Shown in pieces: positions 54,624 to 64,000 of a stretch of DNA of 64,000 bases. This stretch comes from Terfezia claveryi (Eukaryota > Ascomycota > Pezizomycetes > Pezizales > Pezizaceae). Both the position numbers and the translations under genes were made by a program. How positions within the stretch are numbered: the stretch's first letter is position 1; each line of letters starts with the position of its first letter. The stretch is from NCBI GenBank assembly GCA_015179025.1, contig WHUX01000074.1:1-64000 (forward strand). Direction: 5' to 3'. Below the pieces are notes generated by a model. That model did no database searches and had not been told where the DNA came from. It saw nothing but the letters and a program-made list of their open reading frames with translations.

Positions 54624-55884
54624 TTAAACAACCATTGACCAACTCATGTGCTTGACATTTCTGTTTTTGGTGGGTGGTGTGTCACCCGCCGGCAAACTGT
54701 CTTTTGCCCTCTCTTTTCCTTTTCCCTTCCCTTCACTTCCCTTCTCTTTGCTCCCAACCTTCCTCCTCTTTTTTCTCTCCATTGCCAGCTCCTTAACCTC
54801 CGTTACCTCCACTTCTTTTGTCTCAATGGTAATTGACTGGGCTGAAGCGTCCTCTACTTCTACTGATGCTTAAACTCGTTTATCTGTCAATTCCACCTTC
54901 ACGCCCTTCACCTCCGCTTGTTGATTCAACTGAGTTAGCCGCCTTGAGCTCCTTCTGAGCCTGGCCTAACTCGTCGCCCAAGCGTATATTCTCCTCTAAA
55001 TACTTTCCACCCACCCCACTTCGTACGCAACATGTTCTTCTAACTCCTGTATCCGTTGGCGGTCTGCACTGCGATCCGAGCCGCAGCTACTAGAGTGTCA
55101 ACTGGCCTTCTTGTCGAGCAACCGGCAAAATTGGCTAAGAAGTTGCCCGAACTTCTTTAGCTCTACCTTCATTGTTGGGATTTCTCCTGTCTTGTCATCC
55201 TTACGTGCTATCTCTTGCTAAAGGAGTAGCTTTTCAATAATTATCTGTTCCTTTCCAGAGCACCTCTTTCCTCCCACTTTCCAACCTCCTCCTCCAGCTT
55301 ATCTACTGCCCCATCCAGCTCTTCCCGCTTGCCACAGAATTCTCCAAGCTATTCGGAGATTACTGCCATCCCCATGTGCTCCTCACCCCTAGAATTTCCT
55401 CTAAAAGCCCCCATCCTTCTAATGGTCCCATGAGTCCTAGCCATTGGTGCAACCTCCTCTAGTAGGAACCCCCCAACCCCCTTCCACTCATCCAGTGTCA
55501 TCTTCTCCTTCTTCTCTGTGGATCTTTTTGATCCTCTTCCTCTAGCATTTCTTCCTCTTCAGTGTCCGCAGATCCCCATCCACAATCATCATCCTCATCC
55601 TCATCACACAAGCCCTCCATTATCATCCCTAAATCTTTCATCCCCCATCAGTAAGGGAACCCATCCCCTCCAACGACATTGGAGCCCACCCTTTTTGAAC
55701 TTGCTGGGGTGCCAGCTGGTGTCGGTAATTGTGTCGGCTCCGGTGTCCTGCGTGTCTGTGGAGCATTTTCTAGGCTCGGTACCTGGATTTGGCCTCTACC
55801 TTTCTTACCTGACCGTGGCATTATAGCGACCACTATTTGATAGGCAGCTGAATGTATCCTAATTCTCAAGGTTAAGAAGATCAC
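54624..55884 (-). pseudogene. LINE ORF1-like repeat family, copy C (decayed)
   Basis: The start (55820, Met-Pro-Arg-Ser-Gly-Lys-Lys-Gly) and about 30 bp upstream of it match copy B almost base for base. A Pro/Thr-rich stretch (Thr-Pro-Glu-Pro-Thr-Gln) follows. After frameshifts come coiled-coil pieces, Asn-Phe-Ala-Gly-Cys-Ser-Thr-Arg-Arg-Pro-Val-Asp-Thr-Leu (near 55100, as in copy A) and a Lys-rich end (Gly-Lys-Gly-Lys-Glu-Arg-Ala-Lys-Asp-Ser..Asp-Thr-Pro-Pro). The C-terminal RNA-binding-like part of copy B is missing. Confidence 0.6.
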
Positions 55885-56269
55885 ATGGTTTATATATTTT
55901 ATTCTATATGATTGACCATAATCTCTGAAAACATGATGCTTAACATTCTAGTTTCGGGATAGATATTGCCTCAATATATGATATTTCGAGGAAAATACCC
56001 AGATTTAGACTGATTCCCAATCGTGCACCCTGTGCTGCCCGAACCTACATGAACTCATATTGGATGAAACTTACATGAACTATCAAAGACTAAAATGTTC
56101 AATATTTACAAAGTCAAGAAAAGTTGCCCCAGACCGCACTCATTCAACCTGTTTACTACTTGCTAGGTTCACCCTTGTTGTAGTATTGTGCTCTGGTGAC
56201 ATGCAGTGAATTAGAGCATTGACAACCCTGATCCCTCATTCTTTCGAGGGATAATCAATCTATTCACTC

Positions 56270-56345
56270 TTTGCCTACACCAGGAGACGAACTTGGGCCC
56301 TCAATAAGTAACAGTAAAGAACTTACCACTACGCCATGCCTACTG
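56270..56345 (-). ncRNA. tRNA-like sequence with pol III A and B boxes (tRNA relic or SINE head)
   Basis: On the minus strand TGGCGTAGTGG (56336-56326) fits the A box and AGTTCGTCTCC (56293-56283) fits the B box. Their spacing of about 44 nt equals that of a tRNA. The T arm folds with one mismatch (CCAAG/CCTGG), but the 7-bp acceptor stem does not pair. It is therefore not a functional tRNA; a SINE head or tRNA pseudogene is likely. Confidence 0.4.
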
Positions 56346-56835
56346 TCAGTATTGCTTAATTGTGCTGTTGAATGATCCAGCAATATGTAGGTGAATCGGC
56401 CGGTCTAGCATCGATCGGTCAAATTGTCAAGATTGATGAATCAGTCAGAACATTGTATAAGGTTCTATAATGAATTCGTGGGCATGCTCCGGCCTGCTAA
56501 TTACGCGCCCCTCAAAGGCGAAGTTCGCTTCGGTCTTGCCCCTGTAGGCTCCGGTATTATATCATGAATACTGGTACAAGCACAGATCGTGCAGAATCTT
56601 CATACTTTTCTAGGTATCGCTTTCTGATCGCTGCATTGCAGGCGCCACTGACACTAGTGAATAACTCGAGATGGGTATCCCTGCTGCATATCGGAAGATT
56701 CTGCACGTTACAGGGCGGAGCAAGACCTTCTCAGCCTCGTGGCTTTGAGGTGAATCATATCCTGAAGTTGGATTTATAGTTGACAACGAATATGTAATCC
56801 TGTTCTTACGGTCTTCTTCGAAAATATAGTCCAAC

Positions 56836-59800
56836 ATGATACGATCAGTATCTCCTTTGAAACGAGCTGGGGGTGACCTGAATTGCCAACATCATCAACG
56901 TCAATGCTCCGGCGACGGATTGCGTACAAAGAGACAACTGCGTGAGGATGTAACAGTAAGCCGGGGGCGAACTTCTACAACTCGTACTTCAACCCAGAGC
57001 GAGAATTCGTATTCCACGCGACAGGAGAGCAAGAATATCACCTTGATAATTCCAAACACAGTAGCTACGCACTCTCCGGCGGAGAATAGCTATTTTCAAC
57101 CTCCACCGACGGACAGCTATCTTCAAGCTCAAGTGGTGGATATCTATTTTCACGTCCCAGCGGGGTTTCTGGGCCCTGATACCTGCTACCGGAGTGTTAA
57201 TGGGGTGTCAAGTACTAGTACAGAAGTTTTGAGTGGGAATGCTTCCCCAAATGCATCGAATAAAAGCCCAAGTGCATTATCTGGTGAGTAAAGACCATAA
57301 ATCAATCAATCTGGGTACCTTTCCTAACTAGGGTCAATTGGGATAGATGCTGACAAGATGCTGTCAGAATCATTTATGTCACGATGGCCAGAGCTCACGC
57401 AGGCCCCAGTGAGAGAATTTACTGTTGAGGACATACATACGGGTGCCGCCCCACAGGAAATACAAATAGATGTGCCGATGGATGAGGAGGTCTGCTATGG
57501 CATGGTGGGTGTTGAATTCTTCACGTTTGGCAAGTCATTACTAAGTAAACGTGGCTATAACTTAGGTAACTGCGCAAGCTCAGTTTATCGGGGAAACTAA
57601 AAATTGCAGATTGCAGAATTTACAACTAGAGATAATTTCAGGTGGCTATGGTCTCAAATCGGAGTTACATTCAAAGCCATTTGCAGTTATAGACAATTCC
57701 ACAGCAGGGATGATTCAATGCCTTGACTGCCCAGAGTTTGGTTCAGTTCGATATCAAATTAACCAATTCAGCGCCTCTGCAAATGCGTTTGGAAATAGGT
57801 CTGACCTAGGGCGGGACGAGAACAGCTTCTCCATTACGGTGAACATTTACGGTCTCCGCTCAGTGATGGAGGATGTTGGTAAGGCAATGGCTAAGATAAA
57901 AGCGTACCTTCAACAGCCCTACCATGTCGACCCTGGGGTGCAATATGAGAATCCGCACTATTTTAAGATGCCTGGACATGAGAAAACTCCGTGGGTTGAA
58001 TTAGACAGTGAGCAGAATCAAACCGGAGATAAGGACTGTCGGGATGAACCCTTCATGCATGAGATTCTTTCGAATGTTCTGAATTGTCAGCTCACTCGCT
58101 CAGATGGTCTGCGAGAACTCGACCAGGACCCAAGGATAAAAACAAGGCTTTTTAGGTTCAATTTTACCCCTAGAATTGAGTTCAGCAACTGGCACTAATT
58201 TACAGTTTTTACAGATACCAGCGACAAGCATTGGATTTTATAATTCAGAGAGAGTCTGGCGTCACGGTGGACGCATATTCATTATGGAGATTTTCTGAGG
58301 GGAGCATCCCCAGGTAAGTGGATACCTGCTCCCATACTAGCTTAGAAATTCGCCTCTAGTTTTTGATTCCGGCTCCCGAGATTTTGAAAGGCTAAGACCA
58401 CAGTTGTAGGTACCAAAACCTGGTAAGTGGAGCGTGGCAATACCAAATACCACAAGAACCAAGGGGTGGAATTATTGCGGATGATGTCGGTCTTGGGAAA
58501 ACATTGACAATGATTTCCGCTATTGCTGGATCAATGGACGAGGCTTTGCGATTTCAAAGTTGCATTGAAGTTGACAGCCGTCCTAACGCCAAATCTACAC
58601 TAATTGTTGTTCCTATGATTCGTAGGTACCCCTTTACGGATTAGAGGGTGATCAGCGTGTCGAAAAGAAGAATATAATCACTGACTGTTACTTCAAACTC
58701 AGTTCTAGATCAATGGGTTGAGCAAATCCAGTTGTATGCATGCGTCTTTCACACCTAGAGGCTAATGATAGTTCTAACCTTACACCAGGCATACTGTGGA
58801 AGGTTCCTTGACAGTTCATATTTATCACGGAAGCGGTAGAGTTTTCAGCACTACTCTATTGCGAGACTATGATGTCGTTCTAACTACTTATGAAACTATT
58901 TCCTCGGATGTCAGTCGTTGGGGTGATCATAGCACTCTATGTGCTCAAAATTGGTTTCGGATAGTCCTTGACGAAGGTAATAATTTTATATTCATCTCAG
59001 ATGCAAGTAGTGTGAGAATTACATACTAATACAATATTCATCACTGTCCCCTAGCACACCTAATTCGAAATAACAAATCGAAGCGATTTCGTGCCATTAG
59101 CTCTTTGTCTGCTCAGCGGCGTTGGTGCCTCACAGCAACTCCCATCCAAAACAGCTTGCACGATATTGCTGCTCTTTTTGAATATCTCCAAGTCGACCCA
59201 ATTCACTCACAAACGCTCTTCAAACGGCACATAGTTGAACCCCTGAAAGCTCGCGGCCTCCGCTCTGACGATACAGTTGGCATACGCAATCTCCGACTGC
59301 TTCTGACCACGTACTGTCTCCGTCGGCAACAGTCTCTTCTCCCTCAGTTTATCAAGGAAAATCAGGATGAAATCATCCGGATGGTGGAATTTCATGCGGA
59401 CGAACGTCAGAATTACGAAAATTTGAAGACGGAATGTAACAAAACCATTAAATATGCAGTATGCAAAAAGAACGTTCACGGACAAGCATACTTCACTGTG
59501 TTACAAGCAATATTGCGGTTGCGACTCTTTTGTAACCATGGGCTAGTAGACAAGACGTCAGTTGATCTTATGGATGGTACTCAATGTGAGAACTGTGGGG
59601 CGCAACTTGAACTACTCCCAGGTTCTGGGACACCGAAGTCGGAGTTTGCTCCCGAATACGGGCTAAGGCACCAGGTTTGTGTATCATGTTCTCCTAAAGG
59701 CCCAATGGATCCAGGGATTCAGCGGGAGGATGTGGGAAGAGAACAGAGAGCATCACAACAGTGCTGGCAAATATTCAATGAGCAGGGTGCGGGAGAAGGG

Positions 59801-60666
59801 AGTGGAAACAGCAAAGAAGGCCTAGGAATACCGGCTCAGTCGCACTTGGTAAGCGAAGGCAAAAGACATGCAAGTAAAATTCGTGCGTTATTGGAAGATA
59901 TTCAAAAAAATCCAAAGAATGAAAAAAGGTATTCAGGATACTTTCTGATTCCCATGTCACATGATGCTTAAAGTTGAAAATCTAGTATTGTGTTCTCCTC
60001 CTGGGTCCGCTCTCTGGAGCTTGTGGAGGAAGCTCTCGTATTCCAGGGAATTAGCTGCGTACGCATTGATGGAAAGCTGAATTTTAAGGATCGGAAAAAA
60101 ATCTTGCTGAGGTTTCGTGAGGACCCCCATGTCCTGGTGTTACTCATGACGACTGGAACTGGAGCTGCCGGGTAGGTTAGAACGTTTCATAATCACCCAA
60201 ATTGCGGTGGCTGATAGTTTGGAAATACGCTAGATTGAACCTCACCACTGCCAGCCGGGTGCATCTTTTGGAACCACAATGGAATCCAATGGTGGAGATC
60301 CAAGCTATTGGGAGGGTTGCCAGGTTGGGGCAGAGCAGACGAGTTACGGTCTATCGTTATATCATGGCTAACACAATGGAAGAGGTAGAAAGCGTCCTCA
60401 ATCACACTCTCATTGTAGATTGCGAGTACTCCTGCAAAGGCAGTGATTTCTCAAGGATAGTAGAATATTAGGCTAACGTGCAAATCCACCATCGCAATAC
60501 CTAGAACGTTCGAACACAGCAATTGAAGAAGAAGTCATTGGCAGATATCGCAATAGATATGGAGAACTTTCATGAGCCAAAAACTAAGAATCGGATTATA
60601 CAGCGTTTAATGGTAAGGGTGTCCCATCTTCAATGTCTCCCCAAAAAATGTCATTGGCAGCTATGA
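56836..60666 (+). CDS. SNF2/RAD5-type DNA-dependent ATPase
   Basis: Eleven proposed exons: 56836-57283, 57347-57504, 57617-58155, 58215-58313, 58410-58621, 58703-58733, 58789-58976, 59055-59928, 59986-60171, 60234-60384, 60505-60666; about 1015 residues. All phases fit. The exon 2/3 junction is ambiguous; an alternative joins a GTAACT donor near 57567 to TTTCAG at 57641. Motifs: Asp-Val-Gly-Leu-Gly-Lys-Thr (~440-447), Leu-Asp-Glu-Ala-His (~555-560, restored by splicing), Leu-Thr-Ala-Thr-Pro-Ile-Gln-Asn, then helicase C with Val-Phe-Ser-Ser-Trp, Gly-Thr-Gly-Ala-Ala-Gly-Leu-Asn-Leu and Ala-Ile-Gly-Arg-Val-Ala-Arg-Leu-Gly-Gln. Between the lobes, where RAD5/HLTF carry a RING finger, only two CxxC pairs remain (~736-770). 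The N-terminus is Ser/Thr-rich. Relatives translocate on DNA in repair or chromatin remodelling. Confidence 0.88.
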
Positions 60667-61307
60667 AATCTTTGTCTAATAGCTGTTAGGATCTTCAATC
60701 TATTCTATGAGGTCGAGCTACGTCTTCACTTATACTAGTCACCAGACCAGCCTACAGGGTAAGTACTTAAGGTATTGATTGAGTCAGCGCACGACATAAT
60801 TTCTCATACCCTTCGCATTGATGCATAAAAGAGGGTGCTGCATGCATGTACTAGTGATTCTGCATATGGTCACTACTTAAGTAATGCTAACCGGCTGGAC
60901 TTGAATTTTATTCACGTCACAGCTGAGAACTGCTAAAAATAGCCATACGCAGTCTAGGCTATTAGCCTTATGCACATCAAGCCTGCATACAATCAGAGCC
61001 ATCTTTTTCCTTCTGTAGATAGAAAATTGAATGCCATTATATTTCTCCATCCAATCTGTCTTTTGACATCTCCTGTAGAGCATAAACTTCCGCTGGACGA
61101 ATTGGGACGCATTTGGCCGGATGCATACGGAGTACCGACGGAGCTGCATATTTTTTTTCCATATGTTATGTAGCTGCATACCCTCTTTGATGTATCGGAC
61201 ACTTTCTGAATGCGCTGTACTATGTCGCTGAGGGGTAGTGCTACACCTCCGCAAAACACGGATATCGATCACTCCGGAAACAAGTCTGTACGTTATATCT
61301 CTGCGAC
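60667..61307. other. Intergenic region between SNF2 and NACHT genes
   Basis: No supported feature in about 640 bp. It presumably includes the SNF2 3' end and the NACHT promoter. Confidence 0.5.
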
Positions 61308-64000
61308 ATGATGAATGCCTCGGTGCAATCGTCCTCCACTTCGGCTCCGTTTAATACGTCGCTGTCAAGACTTCAGAGGATTCTGGACCCGACGGAAAAA
61401 CAAGAATTTCAATGGACATCCCTTGATGACCTCTACCGCACAATAGATAAGATCCAACAGGAACAGGTCAAGAAACGTCATTTGCAGTATCTTAACAGGA
61501 TCAAACCTTTCATCGAATGTATGCTACAATATGGACAGGTTATAGAAGTCTTTTTAAACACTTCTAAGTTGCTCGCTTTTATTTGGGTAAGGAGCAAAAC
61601 CCATGACTTGGGATTACCGAACCTTTTACCTGAATGCTGTTAACAGTCCCCAAGGGGCCCATGAAATTTATTTTACAGGTACGCCATAGCTATAGTGCGA
61701 AGAAGCCTCGCGCCGATGTTTTCCACGCTGACGGAAAGTATGATACTCCGTAAAGACTGCCTCCAATTATACTGAAGCTATGGAGAATATCCTTGATACC
61801 TATGAGGGCCTTGGTGAATGTCTTCCGCAATTTAAGCAGTATGAGGTACTGTTTCGGAAGCATTGGCACATGCAAAGAGTTCTGGAGTATGTTTACGAGG
61901 ACATTCTAGATTTTCACAGAACCGCCCTGAGATTTTTCAAGCAAGGAGGTATGTAATTCCCACTCCCTAATGTTCTATATGCACCTGAAGTTGAGAGGAA
62001 GGATTGAATGGCAGCTATGGGGCCTGGATCCGGAGCTCAAACAAGTCCAATATAACCCCCTTCATGTCCAATCCTTTCTATTTTGCAACTTCACCACTCG
62101 TGGAAGTCTACTAAACTTGGTGACCACGCAGCTTGGTCAAAATTCTTTCATTGCACATGGAAAGGAGTCGCCGTGGCAATTCGTACGCTAAAAGAGAACC
62201 TCCGTCGCCATAAGTCCCTCGTTGAAACCCAAGCCACTTTGTCACATTTTGAAGAAGCTCAGATTGCTCGAGAAACTGCTAAGGAGGCATTAAAAGAGTC
62301 TGTGAAAAATGAACAAGCAAGACAGAGAATGGCTGTTATTGAATGGTTCTCGTCTCCAGATAGCGAAACAGACCATGAGCGATATTCAGGTATACGGGAA
62401 AAATATCCAGGGACAGGCCGATGGCTCTTGAGGGCAAGGATGGTAAAAAGATGGCTAGACTCTTCTACTGCTGGCGTCCCGGTATTGTGGCTGTATGGGA
62501 AGCCTGGTGCAGGTATGTAATAATTTCGAGTGTGGTGCTGTGACCCATTTGCTGATACTCAGACATTTACCAAATAGGAAAAACCATTCTTGCCTCAGTC
62601 ATCGTGGAGGAAGCAAGAGCAATGAAGAAGAATTTGTCTACATCGATATCCACTCCAAATTCGTGCAATAACCTGATATCTGTAGCATTCTTCTACTGTA
62701 GGCACGGAAATCCAAACAAAAACTCCTTCATAAACGTCATGAAAGGTCTCATTGTACAGATATGCAAACAAAACCCTGAGATTCTTCCTGTACTTTACAA
62801 TGAAATATCTCGTAGTGGCGAGATCGGCCTGTCGACACGCAAGGACGCAAGCCACTTCCTCGAAATTGCTATTATGGGAAGCTTAAGCTTAGCGGCTATC
62901 ATATATATTGTGGTTGACGGTTTAGATGAATGCGAAGAGGAAGAAATGATCAAAATCGTGGAAACTTTGACAAGCATCGCACAGTCAACATCTGGTGGGG
63001 CCTGTCGGCTATTTTTCACAAGCAGAGATGAATCTGCAATCCAACGGGTCCTCTCGACGGCTGTCAAATACAAGCTAAGACCCCAAGATAATGCACAGGA
63101 CTTGGAAGTTTATGCGAAAGCTTTTTCCATTAAAATAAAAGAGAAGTTCAACTTGTCAGAGAAGGAAAAAGACCATTTGACCACTAGTGTCACTTCCAAC
63201 GCTAATGGTAATTTAGATTACTGCTGGAGCACCAGTACTCAATTTCATCTGATGTATAGTAACTAACTCGTCGGCTTCACTAGGAATGTTCCTCTTCTGC
63301 GTTCTGGTCCTTCAAAATCTGCTTGGCCAAACCACAAAAGCCGAGCTTGGCCGCGAAATGGCACCTGGTACGTTCCCGTCAGGTCTAGAACAAGCGTAAG
63401 TTATTCATTTTCTTTAGTACCGAACATCAAAGCATCTGAATTCCCCAGCGCATATATATACGTCATATATGCACCGAAATTTAGACTAATGATCTGTGGA
63501 ACCTCAGATACGGGAGGATAATTGATCGGATCAACCGCAACTCTAGCTCATCCCAGAGGCAAAGTGCATTTAAGATCATGAGCTTGCTTGCTCTCTCTAA
63601 ACGCCCACTGAAACGATACGAAATTCAAGGATTCTTTTCCATAGCTGAAGATGGAATAATTGATCATGAAAACCTTTCCTTCAGGGACAATATAAAAGAT
63701 TTGTGTGGGTCCCTGGTGGAGGTCTGTTCCGGAGATATAATCGACTTTGTTCACGGAACTGTTAAAACGTGTGTCCCGATTCCAAGGAGCGTAACAGTAT
63801 GAGTGAGCACTGACCGATACTTTTATATAACAGCTACCTCAAGCAGGAAAACCTATTAGAAAGTGCCGCCGAAATTAATTTGGCAATACACTGTGTTCGA
63901 TACCTCAGCTCAATTTGTTGCAGCACCACAGACAGCGATGAAGTTAAGAAATTCACCATGCGGGGCTCTTATGCTTTTCTTGACTATGCCGCCGTTCATT
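61308..64000 (+). CDS. DUF7708-NACHT (STAND/NLR-like) protein, truncated by window end
   Basis: Exons 61308-61586, 61655-61678, 61756-61948, 62132-62512, 62578-63207, 63284-63395, 63508-63768, 63834->64000; all junctions keep phase. The N-terminal ~60-220 region matches the DUF7708 type (Leu-Ala-Phe-Ile-Trp, then Gly-Pro-Met-Lys-Phe-Ile-Leu-Gln from a 24-nt micro-exon, then Tyr-Glu-Asp-Ile-Leu-Asp-Phe-His). A helical linker leads to the NACHT domain with Walker A Gly-Lys-Pro-Gly-Ala-Gly-Lys-Thr (~288-295, split by an intron) and Walker B Val-Val-Asp-Gly-Leu-Asp-Glu (~405-411). After it come Asn-Gly-Met-Phe-Leu and Val-His-Gly-Thr-Val-Lys-Thr-Tyr-Leu, the winged-helix part seen in fungal NLRs. 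C-terminal repeats would lie beyond the window. Fungal members act in self/non-self recognition; function here is inferred. Confidence 0.9.

Noticed and set aside
56270..56345. Functional tRNA gene
   Set aside because: A and B boxes fit, but the acceptor stem does not pair; kept only as a tRNA-like sequence.

Overview
The window looks like a repeat-rich chromosome segment of a filamentous ascomycete. Its genes are split by introns of about 40-155 bp with GT..AG ends and CTAAC/CTAAT-like branch sites. They include a fungal two-pore TOK1 potassium channel, an ATO/GPR1-FUN34-YaaH transporter, a large fungal dioxygenase-like protein, fructosamine kinases and a DUF7708-NACHT (STAND) protein. Chromoviral Ty3/gypsy, Ty1/copia, LINE-like, Tc1 and pogo-like relics make up much of the rest. 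A Pezizomycete, truffle-like genome would fit, but that is inference; no marker gene proves it.

Layout, left half (1-28.5 kb): almost pure transposon territory. A mutated minus-strand Ty3/gypsy element (gag, protease, start of RT) runs off the left edge and ends in an LTR at about 3.4 kb. It abuts an inverted array of 34-bp AT-rich units. Into that array a chromovirus (3748-18142) inserted, leaving a 5-bp duplication (CGAAT). Into the chromovirus pol gene a Ty1/copia element (6820-12253) inserted, leaving GTGGT. The copia element has a single intact 1434-residue ORF and LTRs with one visible difference, so it is the youngest layer. The array resumes at 18143 and is followed by an oppositely oriented LTR fragment fused to a wrecked gypsy integrase (to about 19.76 kb), then by a wrecked minus-strand copia 5' half (20.47-22.0 kb). 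Low-complexity and minisatellite DNA (22.2-22.95 kb) lies beside a gene for a secreted threonine-run protein. After it come an integrase scrap and the first of three copies of a coiled-coil, LINE ORF1-like family.

Right half (29-64 kb): host genes separated by relics. In order they are a dioxygenase-like protein that seems to lack its iron ligands (minus), a small helical protein (plus), TOK1 (plus), an ATO transporter (plus), the second ORF1-like copy, two tandem fructosamine-3-kinase genes (minus; one decayed, one complete except for a 1-base frameshift), a Tc1/mariner relic, a T5orf172 (DUF1766) protein (minus), a pogo-like miniature element, a cysteine-rich integrase tail, the third ORF1-like copy, a tRNA-like pol III sequence, an 11-exon SNF2/RAD5-type ATPase (plus), and a DUF7708-NACHT gene that continues past the right edge (plus).

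The host genes do not form an obvious pathway or cluster. The most unusual structure is in the chromovirus: between RNase H and integrase it carries an extra region of several hundred residues with Cys/His clusters and a second Gag-type CCHC knuckle. Exon models were built by hand from splice consensus, reading phase and family resemblance; none has transcript support.
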